This document shows positions 37,709-46,540 of a stretch of DNA of 64,000 nt, in pieces. This DNA is from Cellvibrionaceae bacterium. Lineage in GTDB: Bacteria; Pseudomonadota; Gammaproteobacteria; Pseudomonadales; Cellvibrionaceae. The notes beneath the pieces were generated by a model. The model ran no database searches and had not been told where the DNA came from. It saw only the letters and a program-made list of their open reading frames with translations. The stretch spans positions 1-64,000 of the forward strand of contig JANQJP010000046.1 of assembly GCA_028281575.1 (NCBI GenBank), read 5' to 3'. The position numbers and the translations under genes are program-made. Position 1 is the first letter of the stretch. Each line of letters starts with the position of its first letter.

Positions 37709-38587
37709 CTAATCCTCTCTTTTTAGTGAACGACCCAGTATCAGCAATATGCCCAGCCACACGAGCGTAAAGGTAGCCAGATCTTCTGGCTGCCAGGTTT
37801 CTCGATACAGAAAAACTGCAAGCAAGAATAAAAGCGTCGGCGTAATGTATTGGCAAAATCCAACTAAGTAGTATGGAATGCGTTTTACCGCCATGGAAAA
37901 GGTAATTAAAGGGATGCTGGTAAGCGGCCCTGCAAGTACAAGCAGAAGAGCCCAATAAACGCTGTTTATCATCATATTTAGTGAATCAGCTGGTGTAAAC
38001 AATAGCCAGAATATCAACGCAAACGGGCTGAGCACTGCGGTTTCAACCAACAAACCAGAAACCGAGTCTAGGTGAGTACCCTTGCGTACAGCGCCATAAA
38101 TACTAAATGCCAGGGCGACACCGAGTGCCAGCCAGGGGAAATTTACCAGGTTAGTAAGCTGAAAGCACAGGCCCAAAAATGCCATTGCGATGGCAAGTAC
38201 AGTCACCGGCCCCAGGCGTTCACGAAATACAACAAAACCAAGTAACATATTGAACAGTGGATTTAAAAAATAACCCAAACTTAATTGCAAGACATCTCCA
38301 ATTGAAATTGCATAGATAAAAATAAGCCAGTTGATAGATAACAATATGGCGCTCACCGTGTAAGGTGCAAGCGCCCGCCATGAACGAATAACAGCGATAA
38401 CAGCCTGCCACTTTCGCATCGCGGTGACCAGTGCAAAAGTAAAGACAAAAGACCACAGCACACGATGCACAAGTATCTCGCCCGGTGCAATGCTATCCAA
38501 CAACTTAAAATAAAGTGGAAATAAACCCCAAAAAATATAGGTTCCCAGGGCTGCAACAACACCGTTTTTTTGAATAGTACACTGCAT
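37709..38587 (-). CDS. rarD: EamA-family transporter RarD
   Basis: A 292-residue inner-membrane protein with ten predicted helices in two EamA repeats. ALGTYIFWGLFPLYFKLL and PGEILVHRVLWSF at the N-terminus are characteristic of RarD. GGAGC precedes the ATG. Substrate unknown. Convergent with cioB with 20 bases between stops. Confidence 0.88.
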   Translation of the reverse strand: MQCTIQKNGVVAALGTYIFWGLFPLYFKLLDSIAPGEILVHRVLWSFVFTFALVTAMRKWQAVIAVIRSWRALAPYTVSAILLSINWLIFIYAISIGDVLQLSLGYFLNPLFNMLLGFVVFRERLGPVTVLAIAMAFLGLCFQLTNLVNFPWLALGVALAFSIYGAVRKGTHLDSVSGLLVETAVLSPFALIFWLLFTPADSLNMMINSVYWALLLVLAGPLTSIPLITFSMAVKRIPYYLVGFCQYITPTLLFLLAVFLYRETWQPEDLATFTLVWLGILLILGRSLKRED

Positions 38588-38704
38588 ATAAATAGCTCCA
38601 GCGCGACACGAACAAGCCTAAAGTGCTCACCTGGAAAACGCAACTTGCCAGGCAGGCAATGTTGCTGTAAAAAACGCCATTCGTAAATTTTAGTAATCAA
38701 GGCG

Positions 38705-39514
38705 ATGACTGGTAACTTGTCAGAAAATTACAACATGCGTTTCGGCGGGATAGAACGCCTTTATGGCCGCGATGCCTTACTCGCATTAGCGCGTTCACAC
38801 ATGGTCGTCGTCGGGTTAGGCGGTGTTGGGTCCTGGGCGGCAGAAGCACTTGCTCGCAGTGGCGTAGGTGAGCTGAGCATTATTGAACTCGACGAAGTGT
38901 GTGTGACTAATAGCAATCGTCAATCACACGCGCTGCAAAATACTATAGGCTGTGCAAAAGCAGATGTTGTTAGCGAGCGTTTAAAACAAATAAACCCCGA
39001 AATTAAAATAAACAGAGTTCAAGATTTTTTAACAAAGAAAAATATGCGTGACTTGATTCGCCAAGATCAGGATATTGTCATCGATGCAATGGATTCGGTG
39101 CATATTAAATCTGCTCTGGTCGCATATTGTAGCGCAATCAAACTCCGTCTAATCGTTGTGGGTTCCTCTGGGGGTAAGCAAAATCCCCAGGAAATAAGGT
39201 GCGCAGATCTCGGCCATACGGAAAGCGACCCGATGTTGGCGAAAGTTCGAACACAACTTTACCGACATTATAATTTTTCGCGCGACCCGGGCCGAAAGTT
39301 TCGTATCGACGCCGTGTATTCGACCGAACAAATGGTATACCCCAAACCAGATGGCTCAGTGTGTATGGACAAATCTGTCATGCAGGATGGAACAAAGCTC
39401 GACTGTGCCGGAGGCTTCGGCTCATCTTCAATGGTGACTGGCAGCTTCGGCTTTATTGCCGCGGCGCGCGCGATCGAACGATATCTGGAAAAGCAATCAA
39501 TTGAGATTAAATAA
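38705..39514 (+). CDS. tcdA: tRNA threonylcarbamoyladenosine dehydratase
   Basis: A 269-residue E1-like enzyme. The nucleotide motif VVGLGGVGSWAAEALARSG near residue 35 and the cluster DAMDSVHIK, CAGGFGSSSMVTG fit TcdA/CsdL. It cyclises t6A to ct6A at position 37 of ANN-decoding tRNAs, with sulphur-transfer partners of the Csd system. Its 3' end overlaps the convergent TatD-family gene by 18 bases. Confidence 0.9.
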   Translation: MTGNLSENYNMRFGGIERLYGRDALLALARSHMVVVGLGGVGSWAAEALARSGVGELSIIELDEVCVTNSNRQSHALQNTIGCAKADVVSERLKQINPEIKINRVQDFLTKKNMRDLIRQDQDIVIDAMDSVHIKSALVAYCSAIKLRLIVVGSSGGKQNPQEIRCADLGHTESDPMLAKVRTQLYRHYNFSRDPGRKFRIDAVYSTEQMVYPKPDGSVCMDKSVMQDGTKLDCAGGFGSSSMVTGSFGFIAAARAIERYLEKQSIEIK

Positions 39515-40294
39515 ACGTCGAAAATTTTTCGTCGTTGCTGCAGCGACATCTGACGGGGCCAGGTTTTTTAAACTCGCGAGCTCAGCGCAAATATAAGGAA
39601 TACATTCGGGACTGTTCCGCTGCCCCTGCCTGCCCGCCAATGGCATCGACGGCGCATCCGTCTCCAGCAACAATGCATTCATAGGCATTCGCTTTATTGC
39701 GTCTCGCGTTTTTTTGGCGCGTGGGTACGTAATGGTTCCGCCGATACCCAGCAAAAAACCAAGATCCATATACTGCTTTGCAATTTCATAACTGCCGCTA
39801 AACCCGTGCACTACACCCCCACACGGCGGACGATATTTTTTGAGCACAGATAACAGTTCACTGTGCGCCTTTACACAATGTAAAATCAAGGGGCACTGTA
39901 ACTTTATCGCCAGATTGACCTGCAATTGGAGAAAGAAAAGTTGCTGCTCCAAGGCCTCACACCGTAACCTATCCAAGCCACACTCGCCGATCGCAACACA
40001 AGCTGGATCATTTGTATAAGCCGCGATTTTTTCTTCAAGCATCGCAGAGGGGTTGCCAGAATCCCGCAAACCATCAACATAAACCTCAAGCCACCATGGG
40101 TGCAAACCCACCGCATAAAAACACGCATCTATGTCGCGACACAGTGTCTGCGCGCGCTGCCACTGCCCGGGTTCAGTGCCAGAAATAAGAAAATGGACCA
40201 CGCCCGCAGCACGGCTACGTGCGATAACTTGACTTCTGTCTGCATCAAACTCAGGAAAATCGAGATGACAGTTGCTATCCACTAACGCCAACAT
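39497..40294 (-). CDS. TatD-family metal-dependent hydrolase
   Basis: About 265 residues. The metal ligands are visible: the first box SNCHLDFPEF (a variant of the usual DxHxH with Asn-Cys-His), ECGLD, LHCVKAH, HGFSG and LLETDAPSM. GAGGTG precedes the ATG at 40294; a GTG at 40306 overlaps that site. TatD proteins are 3'-5' DNases or related deoxyribonucleases. The SNCHL variant keeps the His and Asp ligands but replaces the usual first H. The YjjV subgroup is the nearest guess. Confidence 0.85.
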   Translation of the reverse strand: MLALVDSNCHLDFPEFDADRSQVIARSRAAGVVHFLISGTEPGQWQRAQTLCRDIDACFYAVGLHPWWLEVYVDGLRDSGNPSAMLEEKIAAYTNDPACVAIGECGLDRLRCEALEQQLFFLQLQVNLAIKLQCPLILHCVKAHSELLSVLKKYRPPCGGVVHGFSGSYEIAKQYMDLGFLLGIGGTITYPRAKKTRDAIKRMPMNALLLETDAPSMPLAGRQGQRNSPECIPYICAELASLKNLAPSDVAAATTKNFRRLFNLN

Positions 40295-40392
40295 ATATTT
40301 ATGCACCTCATTTTATAAACTGCAGATAACTGAGTATCTACAGTTTAGGTTTCTCTGCTAGACTGACAATATTGCTTCGCTCCCATCCTCTT

Positions 40393-41325
40393 ATGAGCGC
40401 CATTACCGAAGATCGCCAATTTAATATTTTACTCGTCGAAGATGACCCGATAAATATTCGGGTCATGATCGAATGTCTGGACCAAAATCATTATCAGTTG
40501 TTTATTGCAAAAACACGCGAAAAGGCAATGCAAATCATTCGTAATGCCCACATTGATATTGTGTTATTAGACATAAACTTACCAGATGGCAATGGCTTTG
40601 AGATCTGCAAAGAGCTTGTCGATAACAAACATGTTTATGGTAATTTAAATGTCGTGTTTATGACCGGCATGGACAGACCTGAAGATGAGACGCGAGGCAT
40701 CGAACTTGGAGCACTGGATTACATTACCAAGCCCATTAACGGAGCACTTTTTCGTGCACGATTGCAGCTTCAAGCCAAACTAATTCGGCGGACGGAACTG
40801 CTCTCAAGCTTCGCACGCATCGATGGAACCACAGAACTTAATAATCGCCGGGCCTTTGACGATCAATTGGAAAAAGAATGGGGGCGAGCGCTACGCAATA
40901 CCAAGCCTATTAGTTTGTGTTTAATTGATATCGATTTCTTTAAACAATACAATGATACCTATGGTCATCCGGCCGGAGATCAATGCCTAAAATTACTAGC
41001 GAAAACACTGAAACAAAAATTTAAACGGAGTTCAGATTTTATTGCGCGCTACGGCGGTGAAGAATTTGCAATTATTATGTACGACACAACGGGGGAGCGT
41101 GCCTATAGCCTTGTACGTGATGCATTGACATTTTTCCAGGCACTCGAAGTTGAACACAGCTCGTCCAGGGTATCTAAGTATGTAAGCTTTAGCTCAGGTG
41201 TTTGTGAAGCTCATCCAAACGAAGACCTCACACCATCGCAACTCGTTGAAGCAACAGACAAGGTTTTGTACTGTGCGAAAAATGATGGACGTGCACGCGT
41301 TTACCTTGAAACGCTTAAAACTTGA
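40393..41325 (+). CDS. REC-GGDEF diguanylate cyclase
   Basis: A 310-residue response regulator. Receiver phospho-acceptor Asp60 (IVLLDINLP) and K in ITKP are present; the GGDEF domain has the active GGEEF (221-225) and a canonical inhibitory RSSD (212-215) spaced 5 residues before it. It should make c-di-GMP from two GTP with product inhibition. The ATG at 40393 lacks a clear Shine-Dalgarno; an in-frame TTG lies at 40372. Its end overlaps the large hybrid kinase gene by 11 bases; that kinase is a candidate phosphodonor. Confidence 0.9.
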   Translation: MSAITEDRQFNILLVEDDPINIRVMIECLDQNHYQLFIAKTREKAMQIIRNAHIDIVLLDINLPDGNGFEICKELVDNKHVYGNLNVVFMTGMDRPEDETRGIELGALDYITKPINGALFRARLQLQAKLIRRTELLSSFARIDGTTELNNRRAFDDQLEKEWGRALRNTKPISLCLIDIDFFKQYNDTYGHPAGDQCLKLLAKTLKQKFKRSSDFIARYGGEEFAIIMYDTTGERAYSLVRDALTFFQALEVEHSSSRVSKYVSFSSGVCEAHPNEDLTPSQLVEATDKVLYCAKNDGRARVYLETLKT

Positions 41326-44300
41326 GCATTTCCAAAGCCTGATCATAATCAAAATAGTCCAGACGCTCGGTTATTTTACTAATTTCTATTGCGTTTAATT
41401 CACCCACAGCGGCCTGCTTAAACTCGTCTGTTAACTCAACAGAAATCACCATATTTTTTTCGAGTTTGTCAATCAACTCTTTTTTAATATCGGAATAGTA
41501 ACGAGAATAACTCTTTTCTTTATCACCCATGCTATTTGATGAAATTATTAGTTCTGCATCGCGAAATGAAATTTCAGCCTGTTTTACTAAATCCTCAAAG
41601 ACTAAAGAGTCAACAACATCGTCATTAACAATAAGATCTTCGACCCTAGCTGCGCTTTCCTGCAAAGGTAACATACCGAGGTTCCCACTCACCCCTTTTA
41701 TACTGTGTACAATATTTCTTAATTCATCCATTTTCCCGGATTCAAAATATTCTCTAGCTTGTATAGCAAAGTTATTATTCTTATTTATATAGGTTTTAAG
41801 CACACTGACAAACAGTTGCGGTTTACGTGCAATTGCGGGCCGTCTGACTTCAAAGTTAATGGCTTCTACTTCTGGAGGAAATATTAACTCCGCCGGAGCT
41901 TTTACACTTTCTTCGCGTGAGGAGATATTGGAAACTTCGCGATTAATATTGCAAACAACCGCAGCGCCTTTCACTACATACTTTGTTAGCGCCGCTTCGA
42001 TAAAGCCTGGATCAATTGGTTTACTAATATAGTCCGTCATTCCGGCGTCAAGGCATTTTTGTTTATCTCCCTTCATCGCGTTTGCAGTAAGAGCAACGAT
42101 GGGTGTATCACGATAGCCGGCCCCGGCATAGCCCTCTCGTATTTTTTTTGTTGTTTCATAGCCATCCATAACAGGCATCTGGCAGTCCATAAATATCAAC
42201 GAAAATGCCGACGGCGCGCCGACGAGTAACGCCAATGCGTGCTCACCATTTTCGGCAACCTCAGATATAAAACCGAAGTCGGATATCATCAGCTGAATGA
42301 CTTCCTGATTAATAGTATTGTCTTCAACGACAAGCACTTTTCCAAAATCGGCGTTGCTCGCGTCAATTTTCTGCTCGCCCGTCTTGCGTTTAGTGAGACT
42401 TTCCAAATAATTTCTCGTAACTAAAGGTTGGTCAACCGGATTTTCAGTTTTAGTATCCAGCACCACGCTAATCAGTCCGTGTAACTCGTTGCGCATTATA
42501 GGCTTTACCAGGTAACCACTAAATCCAATATTCGATAGGTCCCCCACCTCTTCCGCATAACCAGCAGAGCCAATGAGTAACAATTTTGTTTTTTGCGGCG
42601 CTAACCCACGTTCAATAAGTGTTTTAGCCAAACCAATACCATCCATATGTGGCAGTTGTGAATCAATTAACGCAATATCAAAATGCTCATCTTCAGTTGT
42701 CGAACAAATCTCCATTGCGGCATCCGAAGATTTTGCTTCAGTGACAGACATGCCCCACTGCTCTAGTTGCGCCCGGAAAATTTCACGATTGATATCTAAA
42801 TTGTCAACGATGAGAACGCGTTTTCCCGAGAGATCAACTGATGGCATTTCTCTCAACTCGCCGCTCGCAATATCTAAATCTACGGCAAAGGTAAAAGTAC
42901 TGCCTTTCCCTTCAGTGCTTTCTACCCAAATATCCCCATCCATTAATAAACAGAGTTGTTTGCATATAGCCAGTCCCAACCCAGTCCCCCCATATTTTCG
43001 GGTAGTTGTCGCATCCAGTTGCGTAAAAGAATCAAATAGATGGTTTTGTTCATCCAGGGGAATACCAATACCTGAGTCCTGAACGGAGCACCTTAACGAA
43101 TATCGCCCATCGCACTCATTTAACTCCGCAACTATTTTTACCTCACCTTCTTCCGTAAATTTTATTGCGTTGTCCACCAGATTAATTAAGATCTGCCGTA
43201 ACCTGGAAGGATCACCACTGGCTTGAGTTGTGTCGATTGCGGAGATATCGAATAACAAATCAAGGTTTTTTTCTCGAGCCCTCGGCCCCATGGTGTGCGC
43301 CACATCAACGAAAGGTTCTTTTAACAAAAATTCTAACGATTCCAGTTTTAGCTTTCCTGCTTCAGCTTTGGAAAAATCAAGGATATCGCTAATAAGCGCC
43401 ATTAACGATTCAGCGCTGTCTACAGCCACTTTTAAGTTACGCTGCTGATCCTCAGCCAATTGTGTATTTTGCAGTATTCCCAGCATCCCCAGAACACCAT
43501 TCATCGGCGTGCGTATTTCGTGACTCATACACGCGAGAAATTCACTCTTTGCTTTACACGCCGCCTCTGCTTTTCGCGAGGCATCCGCCAAGCTTTGTTC
43601 GTGTACATCTCTGATATTAATCAGGCGAGCCAACACGTCAGACAACCTACCAATTTCGTTGTCGGCTGAAACGGTTTTTATACTGTTCAACTTTCCTTCA
43701 GCCACCCGCCAGACATCAATGGTCAACGCTGTAAGCGAACGGCTTAATTTTCGCAAAACTAAAAAGGTGATAAATACCCAAAAGCCTATCAAGCCAGTCA
43801 CCAGCATAAGCAACTGAACATTATCTGGCCGCAAATTACGCAACAGCGCTCCTTTATTTATTTCGCTGACCAGCAACCAATCTACACCAAAAATATCCAG
43901 CGGTTGCGCCAAACCAATTACGCGTAGGCCTAAGCTTTCATACTCGAGCACACTGACTTCAAACACACTTTCGTCGCTGCCTCGCGCTGCGTTCCAGCGT
44001 TTTATCTGATCCGAGTCCAGATACCTGTCAGACACGTTGGCACTGACGTCAAGAGAAATACGAAACTTATTATCCGTCCCTATCAAATAATGCTTGGTTG
44101 TGCCCTGATTTAGGTGAAGCATTAAATTTTGAATATCACCAAGATGAAAATGCAAGACGAGCAAGCCGGTAAGCTTACCGCGGCTGTCCATCACCGGAAC
44201 GCTTAGATACCCATTCAAAACATGGGACCGAACAGCATCTGATTCAACATCCGAAAATGCGAGCTGCCGATGCTTTAAGCTATTTTTCGCGGCGACAAAA

Positions 44301-44791
44301 AGTTTCGATCCGATATAATTCCCATCGAATATATTTGTGCCAGCATTCTGATGTGAGGACGCGCTAAAAAGAATATTACCAGCTACGTCCAAAACGAAAA
44401 TATCATCAATATAGTCATTAGTAGACGCAAAGCGCATCAGACTTTGTTTATTTGCATTAACGAAACTGCTCCAGCCCTCGGTCTCCACATAGTCGTCCGC
44501 AGCTCGGCCACTTTGCACCAAACCTGTACTGAGAGCGCTGACGAAATCACGATTATCGTACGCGAGGTGTTCCAGGTCCGAGCCAAGTCCTGCAAACCAG
44601 TCTTGAACCAGCTCCGAGCTTAACTGCGAGGCACTTTGCAGGCTTTTTTCCGCAAACTCACTTCCACTAGCTTGCAAGCTTCTATCAAGCCAGAGCACAA
44701 AAGCTAATAGAGACGCAAGAACGAGAGGCAACAACCACACGAGCGCTTGTATGCAAATAGAGCCTGAGCGGCGGGCATCTTTTGAGTTCAT
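41315..44791 (-). CDS. Large transmembrane hybrid histidine kinase (sensor-HAMP-HisKA-HATPase-REC-REC-Hpt)
   Basis: A 1158-residue protein. A first membrane helix (about 15-32), a periplasmic dCache-like sensor (to ~325, with NDYIDDIFVLDVAGNILFS), a second helix (MLVTGLIGFWVFITFLV) and HAMP are followed by HisKA (His near 422, MSHEIRTPMNG), HATPase (DSGIGI, GGTGLGLAI), a receiver with LIDSQLPHMDG, a second receiver with FMDCQMPVMDG, and Hpt (VHSIKGVSGNLGM). Its ligand is unknown. Its ribosome-binding word CAGG lies in the inverted repeat bordering the accessory segment, at 44792-44812. The convergent diguanylate cyclase is a likely output. Confidence 0.9.
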   Translation of the reverse strand: MNSKDARRSGSICIQALVWLLPLVLASLLAFVLWLDRSLQASGSEFAEKSLQSASQLSSELVQDWFAGLGSDLEHLAYDNRDFVSALSTGLVQSGRAADDYVETEGWSSFVNANKQSLMRFASTNDYIDDIFVLDVAGNILFSASSHQNAGTNIFDGNYIGSKLFVAAKNSLKHRQLAFSDVESDAVRSHVLNGYLSVPVMDSRGKLTGLLVLHFHLGDIQNLMLHLNQGTTKHYLIGTDNKFRISLDVSANVSDRYLDSDQIKRWNAARGSDESVFEVSVLEYESLGLRVIGLAQPLDIFGVDWLLVSEINKGALLRNLRPDNVQLLMLVTGLIGFWVFITFLVLRKLSRSLTALTIDVWRVAEGKLNSIKTVSADNEIGRLSDVLARLINIRDVHEQSLADASRKAEAACKAKSEFLACMSHEIRTPMNGVLGMLGILQNTQLAEDQQRNLKVAVDSAESLMALISDILDFSKAEAGKLKLESLEFLLKEPFVDVAHTMGPRAREKNLDLLFDISAIDTTQASGDPSRLRQILINLVDNAIKFTEEGEVKIVAELNECDGRYSLRCSVQDSGIGIPLDEQNHLFDSFTQLDATTTRKYGGTGLGLAICKQLCLLMDGDIWVESTEGKGSTFTFAVDLDIASGELREMPSVDLSGKRVLIVDNLDINREIFRAQLEQWGMSVTEAKSSDAAMEICSTTEDEHFDIALIDSQLPHMDGIGLAKTLIERGLAPQKTKLLLIGSAGYAEEVGDLSNIGFSGYLVKPIMRNELHGLISVVLDTKTENPVDQPLVTRNYLESLTKRKTGEQKIDASNADFGKVLVVEDNTINQEVIQLMISDFGFISEVAENGEHALALLVGAPSAFSLIFMDCQMPVMDGYETTKKIREGYAGAGYRDTPIVALTANAMKGDKQKCLDAGMTDYISKPIDPGFIEAALTKYVVKGAAVVCNINREVSNISSREESVKAPAELIFPPEVEAINFEVRRPAIARKPQLFVSVLKTYINKNNNFAIQAREYFESGKMDELRNIVHSIKGVSGNLGMLPLQESAARVEDLIVNDDVVDSLVFEDLVKQAEISFRDAELIISSNSMGDKEKSYSRYYSDIKKELIDKLEKNMVISVELTDEFKQAAVGELNAIEISKITERLDYFDYDQALEMLKF

Positions 44792-44812
44792 TAGGGCCTG
44801 TTAACACGAATT
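44792..44812 (+). repeat. Left inverted repeat of the accessory segment
   Basis: TAGGGCCTGTTAACACGAAT begins one base after the kinase start codon (minus strand). It matches, inverted, 50635-50656 at about 18 of 21 positions. On the minus strand the CAGGCCC part supplies the kinase's ribosome-binding region, so the repeat and the translation start are fused. Confidence 0.55.
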
Positions 44813-44998
44813 TGCAATGAGTCAAACCTAAGCATAGACCAAGCCGCTATCGATATTTACCCGAAACGGCACGGTTTTAGCGTGGTGGCTTTGCATATCT
44901 TCCCAATACAGAATACATTGATAAAACACGTGGACGCTGCCCACCACTGACATGAGTCCCTGTCGGCACCACATACATTGGCAACGGAGTAAGGGAGT

Positions 44999-45505
44999 AT
45001 GGAGCATGTTCAATGCCCGAGCATTGTAGATATCGAGGCGTCGGGCTTTGGTGAAGAAAGCTACCCTATAGAAATCGGCATCGCCAAGGACAGCGGCGAG
45101 CGCTATTGCGCGCTTATAAAACCCGATCAAGGCTGGGTGTATTGGAGTGGGCCTGCAGAGACAATTCACGGTATCACCCGCGAAATGATAGAGCTTCGAG
45201 GACGCCCAACTCACCAAATCTGTGAGGAGCTCAACGACTTCTTAGGCGAAACAAATGTATTCACTGACGCACTCGCTCACGATCAAGCCTGGTTATACAA
45301 ACTCTTTAGTTCGGCAAAGCTCCAACCAAGTTTCCACCTCCGCGCAATAGAATTTATTATGAGTGAAGAACAGTTCAAGATATGGGACGACATGAAATCG
45401 CATGTTGCTCAGCAACTGCAAATCGTTCGCCACCGCGCAAGCAGCGACGCTTTTCTCATTCAACAAACCTTTATCCAGTCAAAGATGAGGCTGCGATCTC
45501 ATTAA
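44999..45505 (+). CDS. DEDDh 3'-5' exonuclease-like protein
   Basis: A 168-residue protein of the DnaQ-like RNase H fold. The four acidic positions and the histidine can be seen: IVDIEASGF (Asp, Glu), TDALAHDQAW (Asp) and RHRASSDAF (His...Asp). AAGGGAGT precedes the ATG. It lies just inside the left inverted repeat. A degenerate copy of its last ~60 codons is found 5 kb downstream (50422-50626). Role unknown; RNA or DNA trimming is possible. The next gene is on the opposite strand. Confidence 0.72.
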   Translation: MEHVQCPSIVDIEASGFGEESYPIEIGIAKDSGERYCALIKPDQGWVYWSGPAETIHGITREMIELRGRPTHQICEELNDFLGETNVFTDALAHDQAWLYKLFSSAKLQPSFHLRAIEFIMSEEQFKIWDDMKSHVAQQLQIVRHRASSDAFLIQQTFIQSKMRLRSH

Positions 45506-45651
45506 CCGTGTTACCGGTGCACGCTCACACACACCAGCAAAGAACAGATGAGGTGTGTGCTGCTGCAGCACGGGGCTTTGAGCTCATAGCGAACCTGACC
45601 GTTAGCCGTCAACTTCTCTGAAACCCTGGGACAGCCAACGTAGCAGCATTG

Positions 45652-46329
45652 TCACGCTGATGCGCTTCGCTCTACAACAGTATTCTCTTGGTCATTCAAC
45701 GAAAAATTTATCCAGCGAGAGTGCTCCTGCCGATAAGCACCAAATACTTCGAACGCTTTGGGCTCGCAGAGCGATCTCGCTTGCTCAAGTAACATTCCCA
45801 TTTCAAGTCGATGATCACGTTTCTTTTCCTCGGTCCAGCTTTGATAATCCGCCGGGCGATGCAAAACTAAATTAACCATTGAAACGGTTGAGCCTTTTTC
45901 AGCTGACACGGTCAGCCAATCAGCGGGATTTGAGTCCGGTAGAATTTTCCAAACTTCCAAGCTGCTTTCTCGTCTCTTTTTCCATTTCTCCTGAGTTTCT
46001 AAAACTTTACCGTTGGATTCACCTCTGGCTTGCAATGAGCTGACGAACTCTTGAAATGCGACGTCATCGCGCGGCGGCCATGAGCAATTATGCAGAATGC
46101 TAAAGATTATACCTTCGGCTTGCCCTGAATTATCCGTATGAATAGCCTCAAGTGCCGCCTCTAGCACAGCCGCCTTACCTGCCAAGTCGCCTGTATATCT
46201 GTTTCGATATTCGAGTTCTTCGACGCTGATTAAAGATCTGTTATCAGCAAGAAATGTTTGTGACTCGGTTGCGACGTTACCTGCCTCCCTTGGCAGTTTG
46301 GTGTTTGTATCTGGAAAAATCTGTGGCAT
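45652..46329 (-). CDS. Unknown protein, C-terminal part of a broken gene
   Basis: A 225-residue hydrophilic protein (MPQIFPDTNTKL...) without a family I recognise. It contains HNCSWPPRDDVAFQEF and a tryptophan-containing repeat-like stretch (LEVWKIL, DWLTVSAEKG, WTEEKKRDH). The frame continues upstream for 24 more codons without a start (HSPTDAIHTRTVEG...) to a TGA at 46402-46404 and, past it, to a hydrophobic start (see next entry). So the ATG at 46329 may be only a secondary start or the gene may be dead. It sits downstream of the helicase-PLD gene on the same strand, with 211 bases between. Confidence 0.5.
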   Translation of the reverse strand: MPQIFPDTNTKLPREAGNVATESQTFLADNRSLISVEELEYRNRYTGDLAGKAAVLEAALEAIHTDNSGQAEGIIFSILHNCSWPPRDDVAFQEFVSSLQARGESNGKVLETQEKWKKRRESSLEVWKILPDSNPADWLTVSAEKGSTVSMVNLVLHRPADYQSWTEEKKRDHRLEMGMLLEQARSLCEPKAFEVFGAYRQEHSRWINFSLNDQENTVVERSASA

Positions 46330-46401
46330 AGATTCTTGAGCAACATTTCGCTCTGTTTGTCCTTCGACAGTACGAGTGTGAATCGCATCTGTGGGTGAAT
46401 G

Positions 46402-46482
46402 TCACAACAGAACAGCGCAGATAATTATCAGAGCGACGACTGATAGAGTTTGAATTACTCGGCGAATACTAAACAAAAACAT
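46402..46482 (-). pseudogene. Detached membrane-anchor start of the 45652-46329 gene
   Basis: ATG at 46482 opens 26 codons (MFLFSIRRVIQTLSVVAL then IIICAVLL) that make a typical signal anchor and end at TGA (46404-46402). Reading through the TGA continues in the same frame into HSPTDAIHTRTVEG and the 225-residue protein. A one-base change from TGG (Trp) to TGA would explain it. No clear Shine-Dalgarno is seen. Together the full gene would be about 276 residues with an N-terminal anchor. Confidence 0.5.
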
Positions 46483-46540
46483 ACAACTGCATATTAGGCT
46501 TGACCCCTGAATTCATGGCGCGACACAAAACCAGTTACAT

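Noticed and set aside
44828-45217. Minus-strand 129-codon frame opposite the exonuclease
   Set aside because: It overlaps the exonuclease coding strand, whose DEDDh motifs are intact, and has no recognisable product.
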